In this document: positions 25,717 to 33,362 of the stretch, one piece after another | How the letters are laid out: the number at the start of each line of letters is the position of its first letter | Numbering within the stretch: position 1 is the first letter of the stretch | From: Igneacidithiobacillus sp041146875 | GTDB lineage: Bacteria; Pseudomonadota; Gammaproteobacteria; Acidithiobacillales; Acidithiobacillaceae | DNA length: 64,000 bases | Direction of reading: 5' to 3' | Assembly: GCF_041146875.1 (NCBI RefSeq) | Contig: NZ_JBFRXP010000003.1 | Location: forward strand, 62,001 to 126,000 | Position numbers and translations under genes: made by a program | The notes under the pieces: model-generated | Told to the model about the DNA's origin: nothing | Seen by the model: only the letters and a program-made list of their open reading frames with translations | The model's database searches: none

Positions 25717-26502
25717 TTAGATGTTTTGAATCGCGTAGCTCAACATGGAATCGGACGTGGAAACCGCCTTGCTGTTGATCTCATAGGCCCGTTGGGTGGC
25801 GATCATATCCACTAATTCCGAAACCACATTGACATTCGAAGACTCCAGGTAGCCCTGCTGTACCGTACCCAAGCCATTCAGGCTGGGCTGGCCGGTCTGC
25901 GGCGCGCCGGAAGAGCCCGTTTGCAGATAGAGGTTGTCGCCAATACTCTGCAGGCCCGTGGGATTAATAAAATTGGCAAGTTGGATAGTACCCACCTGCT
26001 GCGGTGCGGCCTGGCCCGGCAGCACCACCGATACCGTGCCGTCTTCGCCAATGGTAACGCTCTGCGCATTCGGCGGAATGGTAACGGGGGGTTGCAGGAG
26101 ATAACCATTGGAGGTAACCAACTGACCCTGATTGTTGAGTTGAAAGGTGCCATCCCGGCTGTAAGCGATGGTGCCATTGGGCTCCAGAATCTGAAAAAAG
26201 CCCTGCCCATTAATGCCCACATCCAATGAGTTACCGGTTTGCGTCAGATTACCCTGGGTCATCAGGCGCTCCGTCGCCACCACCCGTACACCGGTGCCCA
26301 ACTGCAAGCCCGAGGGGTATTGCGTGGTCTGGGAAGACTGGGCGCCAGGTTGGCGCAGATTCTGGTAGAGCAGATCCTGGAATACCGCCCGGGATTGTTT
26401 AAAGCCAGTGGTATTGACGTTCGCCAAATTATTGGCGATGACATCCATCTTGGTCTGTTCGCCTTCCAGGCCGGTAGCCGCTACGTACAGGGAGCGCATC
26501 AT
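25717..26502 (-). CDS. flgG: Flagellar distal rod protein FlgG
   Basis: 261 residues. MMRSLYVAATGLEGEQTKMDVIANNLANVNTTGFKQSRAVFQDLLYQ is a near-textbook FlgG N-terminus, and the C-terminal ESSNVNVVSELVDMIATQRAYEINSKAVSTSDSML matches as well. FlgG forms the distal rod that crosses P- and L-rings. Confidence 0.97.
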   Translation of the reverse strand: MMRSLYVAATGLEGEQTKMDVIANNLANVNTTGFKQSRAVFQDLLYQNLRQPGAQSSQTTQYPSGLQLGTGVRVVATERLMTQGNLTQTGNSLDVGINGQGFFQILEPNGTIAYSRDGTFQLNNQGQLVTSNGYLLQPPVTIPPNAQSVTIGEDGTVSVVLPGQAAPQQVGTIQLANFINPTGLQSIGDNLYLQTGSSGAPQTGQPSLNGLGTVQQGYLESSNVNVVSELVDMIATQRAYEINSKAVSTSDSMLSYAIQNI

Positions 26503-26520
26503 AAGAAAATCTCCTCAGGG

Positions 26521-27267
26521 TCAACTGAGCACAAGTATCTGATTAGCCGAGTTCCGATCCTGATCGATGCTTTGGATCAGTTTGGTTTGCATCTCAAATT
26601 GGCGGCTGTCCTGCAGCATCTGAATCATGCTGTGGATGGGATTGACGTTACTACCCTCCAAGGCGCCGCCTTCCAAATCGACCGCTGGGTCTTCTGGCGC
26701 CGGCTTCCCATCACTGGTGCGGAAGAGCCCATCCGTCCCCTTCTGCAGATCCTTCTCCGGCGGATTGACCAATTTGATCTGATTGATGGCCAAGAGGCCG
26801 TTTGGTTGATTGCCCTCGGGGACCCCCGAAATCGTACCATTGCTGCCAATGGTCAGACCGGTCATCGGTGGCAAGGAAATGGGCGTGCCATTGATCCCCA
26901 GCACCGCATGGCCGGTGGCGGTTTCGAGAATACCCTGCCCGTTCACCTGCAAATTACCGTCGCGGGTGTAGGCCTCTTTACCATCAGGCCCTTGTACCGC
27001 AATCCAGCCCTTGCCGTTGATGGCCACATCCAAGGGCCGCCCCGTATGCACAATTGGGCCGCTCTGAAAGTCCCAGCTGTCATCGGTGGTCGCGGTGTAC
27101 ACGCGGGTCGGCAAACCCGCACCCGAACCGTAGACCGGCAAGGCCCGGGATTCGGCAATTTCCGCGCGAAAGCCATTGGTATTGACGTTTGCCAAATTGT
27201 TCGCGACCACATCTTGCCGCTGCAGCAAGGCCTTGGCGCCAGTCATCGCAATATAGAGCGTATCCAC
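26521..27267 (-). CDS. flgF: Flagellar proximal rod protein FlgF
   Basis: 248 residues. Begins with a GTG at 27267 (MDTLYIAMTGAKALLQRQDVVANNLANVNTNGFRAE) and carries the GSNVNPIHSMIQMLQDSRQFEMQTKLIQ ending typical of FlgF. It lies between flgE and flgG in the canonical order. No unusual features. Confidence 0.96.
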   Translation of the reverse strand: MDTLYIAMTGAKALLQRQDVVANNLANVNTNGFRAEIAESRALPVYGSGAGLPTRVYTATTDDSWDFQSGPIVHTGRPLDVAINGKGWIAVQGPDGKEAYTRDGNLQVNGQGILETATGHAVLGINGTPISLPPMTGLTIGSNGTISGVPEGNQPNGLLAINQIKLVNPPEKDLQKGTDGLFRTSDGKPAPEDPAVDLEGGALEGSNVNPIHSMIQMLQDSRQFEMQTKLIQSIDQDRNSANQILVLS

Positions 27268-27280
27268 GGCTATCTACTCC

Positions 27281-28522
27281 TTACAGACTCAAGAGCGTCT
27301 GCACCACAGTATTCTGCGTTTTGATGGTCTGCGCATTAGCCTGGTACGCCTGCTGCGCCACAATCAAATTTACCAAGTCACCAGAAAGATTCACGTTGGA
27401 TTGCTCGACCGCCCCTGATTGCAAGACACCCAGATTGGTGCTGCCGGGACTCCCTTGTAATGGCTGCCCGGAGGTATAGGTTTCGGCCCAGTAGTTATTA
27501 CCGAGATTTTGCAAGCCATTGTTGTTCGCAAAGCGCGTCAAACTGATTTGCCCCATGACTTGCGATTGCCCATTGCTGTAGCGCGCAAAGATGTTTCCGC
27601 TGGGATCAATCGATAATCCCGATAACTGTCCGGGACCATAGCCATTACTACTAGCACTGATTACCGCATTAGGAGAATTGTAATTAGTGCTACCGCTGTA
27701 ATTCACATTGATCGTCGTCGATGCAGCGCCATCCGCCCAAGAAATCCCAGAGATAGGGGAACTGAGGGAACCCACCTCGGCTCCTAGGGAATTGAATTGC
27801 AATTGTCCAAGGCTACCCGACGTAACACCACTAGCCACAGTAGTTCCGGCAACCGAGTAAGCGACGTTCCAGGTTTGTCCCGCACTGCCCGAAGTGCTTG
27901 GTGCCAACTGATAGTAGGTGCTGAGTAACTGCGGCGTACCCAGACTGTCATAGACCGTGGTAGTGGTGGAATAATTGTAAGAATTAGGATTATTGATATT
28001 GATTGCACCACTGATCGGAGTATTGGTGGAATTGAGATTGAGATTGATACCCAGCCCCGAAGTCGCCTGAGGTGCCAAGGTATTCTGACTGATGGTCAAC
28101 GGCCCACTAGCGCCAGTCAATTTTCCATTCTGTGCTTGCGTACCAATCAGTTCGCCGCCATTGCCATCAACAATTACGCCCCCGGAATTGAGTTGAAATT
28201 GCCCATTGCGGCTGTATACGGTTGCTCCATTATAATTGAACTGAAAAAATCCATTGCCATTGATGGCCACATCCAGAGGATTGCTGGTGGTTTGAATGCT
28301 ACCCTGGGTGAATTGCTGGGCGACGGACATCACCTGCGTACCGATACCTACCTGTCCATACGTAGGAGCACTGTTGGCCATCGCCGAGGCATAGGCATCG
28401 GAAAATTCCGCATTCGACGATTTGAACCCAACGGTGTTGGCATTAGAGATATTGTTCCCCAGCACCTGCAAATCGGTGTTTGCCGCATTCAACCCACTCA
28501 AAGCCGTATTGAAAGCACCCAT
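27281..28522 (-). CDS. flgE: Flagellar hook protein FlgE
   Basis: About 413 residues. The start at 28522 (MGAFNTALSGLNAANTDLQV) has AAGGAG 8 nt upstream; the open frame extends 20 codons further without support. Conserved NNISNANTVGFKSSNAEFSD near the N-terminus and VEQSNVNLSGDLVNLIVAQQAYQANAQTIKTQNTV at the C-terminus identify the hook subunit. The middle domain is Ser/Gly/Asn/Thr-rich. Confidence 0.96.
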   Translation of the reverse strand: MGAFNTALSGLNAANTDLQVLGNNISNANTVGFKSSNAEFSDAYASAMANSAPTYGQVGIGTQVMSVAQQFTQGSIQTTSNPLDVAINGNGFFQFNYNGATVYSRNGQFQLNSGGVIVDGNGGELIGTQAQNGKLTGASGPLTISQNTLAPQATSGLGINLNLNSTNTPISGAININNPNSYNYSTTTTVYDSLGTPQLLSTYYQLAPSTSGSAGQTWNVAYSVAGTTVASGVTSGSLGQLQFNSLGAEVGSLSSPISGISWADGAASTTINVNYSGSTNYNSPNAVISASSNGYGPGQLSGLSIDPSGNIFARYSNGQSQVMGQISLTRFANNNGLQNLGNNYWAETYTSGQPLQGSPGSTNLGVLQSGAVEQSNVNLSGDLVNLIVAQQAYQANAQTIKTQNTVVQTLLSL

Positions 28523-28532
28523 GTTATTCTCC

Positions 28533-29225
28533 TTAAATAATGTTTTGCACCGAGCTGAAAGGTACTGAGCCCTGTTGGCCACTCAACTGTAAGGTAGGAC
28601 CAGAACTTCCGAGAGTAACGCCACTAACTACCCCCATGCTGTAAGGCGTCGCACTCACTCCCTGCGAACCATTGGCGGCCTGCACGGTAAATTGATAATT
28701 ACCGGCCGGCAGCGCCGCTCCCGAGTTGTCTTCACCGTTCCAAGTAAAGCTCTGCATCCCCGCACTCTGCGCACCTTGCGGCAATACTGCCAAGGTTTGC
28801 CCAGCAGAGTTCTGGACCAGAACATCAACATTGCTGGCATCCCCGCTCAGGTCGTAGCCACCTGCTGCAGCCCCACCACTTAACTGCAAGCCATTGCCCG
28901 ACGTACTAACGGTTTTGCCAATCAGCGTCGCGGCCTGCAAGCCCTGATTCTGATTGATTTGACCCATCAAACTGCTGAGAGAGCCCTGAATGGCCTGTAC
29001 GCCATTAGCGACACTGAATTGCGCGAGTTGCGCCGAGAGATTCTGATTACTGAGTGGATTCAATGGGTCTTGGTTGGTCAGCTCGGTAACCAAGAGGTTG
29101 TAAAAAGTGCTCTCACTAGCCAGACCACTAGCACCCGAACTGGCACTACCAGAGCTTGCGGCACTGCTCGACTGCAACGAGGCATAAAAAGGATTGACTG
29201 CAGATGTCAGAGAATTGACGCTCAT
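28533..29225 (-). CDS. flgD: Hook assembly scaffold FlgD
   Basis: 230 residues. After a Ser/Ala-rich leader comes the FlgD core (FYNLLVTELTNQDPLNPLSNQNLSAQLAQFSVANGVQ) and a C-terminal FlgD-Ig-like part (QSFTWNGEDNSGAALPAGNYQFTVQA). FlgD caps the growing hook and is lost when FlgK binds. It starts 10 nt after flgC. Confidence 0.95.
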   Translation of the reverse strand: MSVNSLTSAVNPFYASLQSSSAASSGSASSGASGLASESTFYNLLVTELTNQDPLNPLSNQNLSAQLAQFSVANGVQAIQGSLSSLMGQINQNQGLQAATLIGKTVSTSGNGLQLSGGAAAGGYDLSGDASNVDVLVQNSAGQTLAVLPQGAQSAGMQSFTWNGEDNSGAALPAGNYQFTVQAANGSQGVSATPYSMGVVSGVTLGSSGPTLQLSGQQGSVPFSSVQNII

Positions 29226-29235
29226 TTTCAGGCTC

Positions 29236-29640
29236 CTATATAGTCAAGGTTTTTAGCAGCAGGCTTTTCGTGGTTTGCAGGACATTAACATTCGCCTGGT
29301 AGGCACGCGAAGCGGAGATCATATTGACCAGCTCATCAACCGGATTGACGTTGGGCATTTTTACGTAGCCTTGCGCATCTGCCAAGGGATTTCCCGGCTG
29401 ATAAACCAATTTGAAAGGGCCGGGTTTTTCTATTACCCCAGCCACAGACACCCCATCCACGCCAGCAGGATTGCTGCTCAGCGGTTGTGCGGCAAAGACT
29501 ACCTCGCGGGCACGATAGGGCTGCCCATCAGAACTGGTTGCCGAGTTGGCATTCGCCAAATTACTGGCAACCACGTTCAAACGATAACTCTGTGCTGTGA
29601 GCCCCGAACTAGCAACATTAAATACGGAAAATAAGGACAT
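29236..29640 (-). CDS. flgC: Flagellar proximal rod protein FlgC
   Basis: 134 residues. MSLFSVFNVASSGLTAQSYRLNVVASNLANANSATSSDGQPYRAREVVF at the N-terminus and VKMPNVNPVDELVNMISASRAYQANVNVLQTTKSLLLKTLTI at the C-terminus are typical FlgC. It lies 23 nt after flgB. Confidence 0.96.
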   Translation of the reverse strand: MSLFSVFNVASSGLTAQSYRLNVVASNLANANSATSSDGQPYRAREVVFAAQPLSSNPAGVDGVSVAGVIEKPGPFKLVYQPGNPLADAQGYVKMPNVNPVDELVNMISASRAYQANVNVLQTTKSLLLKTLTI

Positions 29641-29663
29641 TGGTTCTTTCCTCTATTTCAGGA

Positions 29664-30077
29664 TCACTGGGTGATACCGGTGATCGCAGACAACAAACTT
29701 TTGATCGTTCCCGTCACGAAAGTGACGTCGGCCTGATAACGCACACCATTTTGCGCAAAATCCGATTGCTCCTGATTCATGTCTACAGAATTTCCATCCA
29801 GGCCCACGGCGCTACCGCGCTGGTACTGGACAAAACTTGCCAAGGCCAGAGAGCCTGGCGCGGTAGTAAATTGCCGAGTCTGGTCCGTTTCCATAGTGAA
29901 TCCCATGCCCTGGCCCGCCTGCACCGCCTGCAATGTTTTGGCAAACGGGATGTCCACCGCCTTATAATTGGGGGTATCGGCGTTGGCGATGTTGGCGGCT
30001 AGCAATTGTTGCCGATACCCGGACACGCGCAGGGCATCCGCCAAGGGGTCTAAGGTTTGGTTTAAGAGACTGGTCAT
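29664..30077 (-). CDS. flgB: Flagellar proximal rod protein FlgB
   Basis: 137 residues. LDPLADALRVSGYRQQLLAANIANADTPNYKAVDIPF and the C-terminal EQSDFAQNGVRYQADVTFVTGTIKSLLSAI identify FlgB, the rod subunit next to FliE. First gene of the long flgB-to-flgL run; a sigma-54-like promoter lies just upstream, divergent from flgA. SD AGAGG is 9 nt before the ATG. Confidence 0.96.
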   Translation of the reverse strand: MTSLLNQTLDPLADALRVSGYRQQLLAANIANADTPNYKAVDIPFAKTLQAVQAGQGMGFTMETDQTRQFTTAPGSLALASFVQYQRGSAVGLDGNSVDMNQEQSDFAQNGVRYQADVTFVTGTIKSLLSAITGITQ

Positions 30078-30112
30078 ACACTTCGGCCTCTACCGGAGAT
30101 GATGCCAGACTT

Positions 30113-30130
30113 ATGCAAACCTTATGCCTA
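30113..30130 (-). promoter_or_regulatory. Sigma-54-like promoter of the flgB operon
   Basis: The minus strand reads TAGGCATAAGGTTTGCAT, with GG and GC exactly 10 nt apart. The base before GG is A rather than the usual T, so the match is good but not perfect. The predicted start is about 26 nt before the flgB ATG. Confidence 0.6.
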
Positions 30131-30278
30131 CGTAGATTCGTATCCATGCCAGTGGTTTTATCCACATTTTACCGAACCCATCGGCGGCAACTGTCCGCTG
30201 GCCCAAGAATTCGGCAAGCTCTTGCCGCCTGCTTGCCCACACAAGCACGAATTACCTACACGGCAACACCCAAATTCC

Positions 30279-30294
30279 TGGCCTATGATTTGCT
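30279..30294 (+). promoter_or_regulatory. Sigma-54 promoter of flgA(-flgMN-csrA-fliW)
   Basis: TGGCCTATGATTTGCT has the GG/GC pair 10 nt apart. It lies 43 nt before the GTG start of flgA and is divergent from the flgB element, so one activator could serve both operons. Confidence 0.7.
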
Positions 30295-30337
30295 TATTGC
30301 TGATCAATGTACCTGTGTTGATAGAAGTGAGGTCCTG

Positions 30338-31042
30338 GTGTTCCGATTCTTCCCCAAGCGGACCGTTGTCGCCGCGCTGAGCTGTTGCCTGGGGTTCACC
30401 AGCGCTGCCCATGCCGGCGAGGGTTTGGCGGCCATTCGCACAGCGGTAACAGCCTTCGTGCGCGAACACTTGCCTGCCCATATGGGCAGCAGCGAGATTG
30501 TTGCGGACGTGCCAGCAACAAGTGTCAGTTTCCCCGCCTGCGCGCGGCTGCAACTCGGTTACTTCGGCTACGCCAACCCCTTTGGTAACCAAACCGTAGC
30601 AGTGAGCTGCCAGGACCCGCAGGCCTGGACCTTATATGTGCCAGTACAGATCCGCCAAGGGCGCAAAATCCTGGTCGCAGCCCAAAGCCTGAGCGCCGGC
30701 AGTATCCTCAGCGCCAGCGATCTCGACGAAATCGCCGCCAATCCCGGTGAACTCTCTGGCGCGCCGCTGAACAATCCTGAACAGGCCGTCGGCCAGCGTT
30801 TACGCTATGGCGTAATGGCGGGGCAACCCATATTACGTTCAATGCTGCAAGCGCGGAATCTCGTGCACGCTGGCCAACTGGTAACGGTCATAGCGCAAGG
30901 TGATGGTGTACGCATAGCGACTACTGCCGAGGCGATCGAAGATGGAAAAGAAGGCCAGAGTATCCTGGTGCGCAATGTGCAGTCTGGACGGGTATTGCAC
31001 GCGATCGTAATGAGCAATGGCAATGTCCAGGTATCTTTTTGA
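30338..31042 (+). CDS. flgA: P-ring assembly chaperone FlgA
   Basis: 234 residues from a GTG at 30338, with GAGG 5 nt upstream. This start gives a Sec signal peptide (KRTVVAALSCCLGFTSAAHA), whereas the much longer open frame to 29933 would place it internally and overlap flgB. The C-terminal SAF-like part (AAQSLSAGSILSASDLDEIA, QAVGQRLRYGVMAGQPILRSML, GDGVRIATTAEAIEDGKEGQSILVRNVQSGRVL) is diagnostic. FlgA acts in the periplasm to help FlgI polymerise. Confidence 0.94.
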   Translation: MFRFFPKRTVVAALSCCLGFTSAAHAGEGLAAIRTAVTAFVREHLPAHMGSSEIVADVPATSVSFPACARLQLGYFGYANPFGNQTVAVSCQDPQAWTLYVPVQIRQGRKILVAAQSLSAGSILSASDLDEIAANPGELSGAPLNNPEQAVGQRLRYGVMAGQPILRSMLQARNLVHAGQLVTVIAQGDGVRIATTAEAIEDGKEGQSILVRNVQSGRVLHAIVMSNGNVQVSF

Positions 31043-31070
31043 AGGCGGGAAGAATGGTTTCTTGCGCGAT

Positions 31071-31098
31071 TCAAGATATTCTGCAATTGTGCCGTTAT
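31071..31098 (+). promoter_or_regulatory. Sigma-28 promoter of flgM
   Basis: TCAAGATA - 12 nt - GCCGTTAT. It resembles the fliC promoter (TCAAGTTT / GCCGTTAA), and both spacers begin TTCTGCA. The distance to the flgM ATG is about 30 nt. A class III promoter in front of flgM inside a sigma-54 operon is the usual arrangement for the anti-sigma feedback. Confidence 0.65.
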
Positions 31099-31127
31099 CC
31101 GTGAGATGAGCCGAGAGGAATACATCC

Positions 31128-31433
31128 ATGAATCCAATTCAGCCCAAAAGTGGGATCACCCCATTAGCATCAGACGCGCCGCGCGGCAAAACACCCGCGA
31201 AGACCGGCACAAGCAGCGCGAGCGAGGTCCCGCAAGAGCAGGTAACGCTCTCAGCAACCGCGCAAGCCCTACTTCAGGCCAATAATGCCCAGAGCGAGCC
31301 AAGTCGTATCGAGGCGCTCCGCACTGCGGTACAAACCGGCAGCTACACCATCTTACCGGCCAAGATTGGGCAGGGTCTGGTGCAAGATCAACAGCAATTA
31401 CTGGCCAATCGCAGTAGCAGCAGCCGGTCCTAA
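31128..31433 (+). CDS. flgM: Anti-sigma-28 factor FlgM
   Basis: 101 residues, mostly disordered N-terminal half, then the FlgM core (EVPQEQVTLSATAQALLQAN, SEPSRIEALRTAVQTGSYTILPAKIGQGLV). It holds FliA until the hook is finished and is then exported. SD AGAGGAA is about 9 nt before the ATG. It has its own sigma-28-like promoter downstream of flgA. Confidence 0.93.
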   Translation: MNPIQPKSGITPLASDAPRGKTPAKTGTSSASEVPQEQVTLSATAQALLQANNAQSEPSRIEALRTAVQTGSYTILPAKIGQGLVQDQQQLLANRSSSSRS

Positions 31434-31436
31434 GCT

Positions 31437-31826
31437 GTGTCCTCCGTAGCCGAGATCGTCTCCCAACAACTTGCTCGCCTCGAGGCGCTACGGCAGGTAT
31501 TGCAAATGGAGTCCGAGACCTTGATCAGCAGTGATTGGGTGCGCGTTCAGGGTGTCGCAGCGCAAAAATTGCAGCTCTTTCGGGAGATAAGTGCCCTTGA
31601 ATCACAACGTCGTGGGCAAAGCGGCCCTCCCGAAGAAATGCGCCGTCGCCACCTGTTACTCCAGGAAATTGCCCAGATCAATCGTCGTAATGGCGCCAGC
31701 ATCCAAGCCCTTGGCCGGTTTCAACAAGAGGCTTGGCAGATGCTGTTTGGCCCGGAAAACAAGCTCTACGACGATGGCGGTCAAATGGAAAAAGGTAAAA
31801 ATGGTCATCGCTTGGGGAGCGCTTGA
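31437..31826 (+). CDS. flgN: FlgN-like export chaperone
   Basis: 129 residues, all helical, starting with GTG 3 nt after flgM. The pattern LARLEALRQVLQMESETLISSDWVRVQGVAAQKLQLFREI and the late NRRNGASIQALGRFQ fit the FlgN family, chaperones of FlgK and FlgL, and the position after flgM is the usual one. Sequence conservation in the family is weak, so the call leans on context. Its stop overlaps the csrA start. Confidence 0.8.
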   Translation: MSSVAEIVSQQLARLEALRQVLQMESETLISSDWVRVQGVAAQKLQLFREISALESQRRGQSGPPEEMRRRHLLLQEIAQINRRNGASIQALGRFQQEAWQMLFGPENKLYDDGGQMEKGKNGHRLGSA

Positions 31827-32074
31827 TGCTTGTCCTCACACGCAGAAAAGGGCAGGCAATTCGCATTGGTGATGACATTCGCATTGTCGTTACGCGCATT
31901 GATGATGGACAAGTGCGCATTGGTATCGAAACCCCGACTGGGGTGTCGATCCTGCGCGAAGAATTGTTTGAGGCAGTGCGCAGCAGCAACCAAGACGCGG
32001 CACAAAACGAGCCGATCCAGTTCGACGTCTGGCTCAGCGGACATAGTTCAAGCAAGACGCGGGAGAATCCATGA
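31826..32074 (+). CDS. csrA: Carbon storage regulator CsrA
   Basis: 82 residues. MLVLTRRKGQAIRIGDDIRIVV and TGVSILREEL keep the RNA-contacting residues of CsrA (Leu4, Arg6, Arg7 and the Arg of the LREE motif, equivalent to Arg44). It is a dimeric RNA-binding repressor recognising ANGGA loops. The ATG at 31826 overlaps the flgN stop (TGATG). A somewhat extended tail of about 20 residues follows the core. Being next to fliW and in the flagellar operon points to a role in flagellin control. Confidence 0.95.
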   Translation: MLVLTRRKGQAIRIGDDIRIVVTRIDDGQVRIGIETPTGVSILREELFEAVRSSNQDAAQNEPIQFDVWLSGHSSSKTRENP

Positions 32075-32547
32075 CCAGTTCCCAGTACCCTACTCGCTTC
32101 GGTCTTTTGCCTATTGCTGAGGAGCAAATTTGGCACTGTTCACCCACCCTGTCAGGCTTTGCTGAACTACAGCGTTTTGCGCTATTGCACATCGACAAGC
32201 AGGGGCCTTTTTTGTGGCTACAATCCCTTGATGATCCTCTGATTGCCTTTCTGCTCTGCGCGCCCCAGCATTTTGGGCTGCACTATGACATGCCACAGCC
32301 ACTCTGCGCCGACGGCGTAAACATGTTGATGGTCATTCTTCCGCAAAAAACAGAAGAAGAACTGCGAGCTCATCAGCAAGCCCCGCTCCATTTTTGCCCA
32401 TCGCAACGTTCCCTGCGCCAATGGATCGTGGAACAAGCGCAGCAGGCAAATCGTGGCGGCTCGGAGTTGCCACCGGATAGTCTACTCACGCACACGGTCC
32501 ACATCCGTTCACACCCCAGCGAGTCGTCAAAGACGGGCACGGTGTAA
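32071..32547 (+). CDS. fliW: Flagellar assembly factor FliW
   Basis: 158 residues with the family core ELQRFALLHIDKQGPFLWLQSLDDPLIAFLLCAPQHF; the WLQSLDDP segment is diagnostic. In Bacillus and Campylobacter, FliW binds flagellin and, when released, binds CsrA allosterically to relieve repression of flagellin mRNA. The ATG overlaps the csrA stop. The C-terminus extends past the usual fold and its 3' end overlaps the convergent ycgR-like gene by 21 nt. Confidence 0.92.
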   Translation: MTSSQYPTRFGLLPIAEEQIWHCSPTLSGFAELQRFALLHIDKQGPFLWLQSLDDPLIAFLLCAPQHFGLHYDMPQPLCADGVNMLMVILPQKTEEELRAHQQAPLHFCPSQRSLRQWIVEQAQQANRGGSELPPDSLLTHTVHIRSHPSESSKTGTV

Positions 32548-33258
32548 GGCTTCTCGATCGTAGCGCAAGGCATATTGAATGAGTTGCTCTTGCAGCGCCA
32601 GCGGTGGGGAGCGAAACGCCAAGCCAAGCTCCTGGACTACCCCATTGGCTCCACGGCGGGGACCGCACAAGTGTCGCAGCGTCGCCGACAACGAGTATTG
32701 CTCTCCAGCAAAAGAAAACAGGACGGCAGGAAAGCGCTCTTCGACGCTGAGTGCATAATCCCGCGGCATAGCCACACGAACACGTAATCCGCCGGCCCCC
32801 AGATCCATCAGCTCCATCGCCAAGGCTTGTGCCCCTTGACGTTGAATTTGGCCGCGACTGTTCGCTGGAGCGGGGGCACGCAAATACCCGCGCCGCTGCC
32901 ACTGATATACCTGCTCCGGCATAGTCAAATGAACGGCAGGGTAGTGCCGCCATTGGGTCATCCCCAGAAAGCGCACCACAAAGCCGGTTGGGATACCGGC
33001 AAGGGGTCCACACAGCAGCAGCTCCTCGCCAATGCCCTCTATCCGATCCGGAAGACCTGCCCAAGGATCAAAAAGCAGGCCACGACCCTCAGGCAAAATA
33101 TCGAGAATCTCACTTTCTACCATTTTCCGTGATACGCCAGAAAGGATCGACCATGACGCCTGCTCCAGCATCACAGCACCCAACCGTCTGGCAGCGGTTT
33201 CCCCTTGCCGATGATTTTTCTGAAACAGTGTTTCGATAAAATTTTGTTCTAACTGCAT
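32527..33258 (-). CDS. YcgR-like c-di-GMP flagellar brake protein
   Basis: 243 residues from the ATG at 33258 (GGAGG 5 nt upstream; a 15-codon longer frame lacks an SD). N-terminal YcgR-like domain (about 1-110), then a C-terminal PilZ domain starting QRRGYLRAPAP, which supplies the RxxxR-type c-di-GMP motif, with the second motif DLGAGGLRV in place of the usual DxSxxG. Such proteins slow the motor at high c-di-GMP. It converges on fliW. Confidence 0.8.
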   Translation of the reverse strand: MQLEQNFIETLFQKNHRQGETAARRLGAVMLEQASWSILSGVSRKMVESEILDILPEGRGLLFDPWAGLPDRIEGIGEELLLCGPLAGIPTGFVVRFLGMTQWRHYPAVHLTMPEQVYQWQRRGYLRAPAPANSRGQIQRQGAQALAMELMDLGAGGLRVRVAMPRDYALSVEERFPAVLFSFAGEQYSLSATLRHLCGPRRGANGVVQELGLAFRSPPLALQEQLIQYALRYDREALHRARL

Positions 33259-33362
33259 GCCGGCCTCCGCACAAAAGCAACAGATTTGCCAAGCAGCATC
33301 CATGCCGGCATGATCTTTGCGATTGGGCGGTCAAAGTTGGACATCGCAAATCGGAGGTCGAA

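Noticed and set aside
29933..30337. N-terminal extension of flgA to an ATG at 29933
   Set aside because: It would overlap flgB on the other strand and bury the signal peptide. The GTG at 30338 has an SD and a proper signal sequence.
33276..33292. Sigma-54-like element TTGGCAAATCTGTTGCT on the minus strand upstream of the ycgR-like gene
   Set aside because: GG and GC are correctly spaced, but the start site would fall at about 33265, inside the SD of the ATG at 33258, leaving almost no leader. Not listed as a promoter; only transcript mapping could rescue it.
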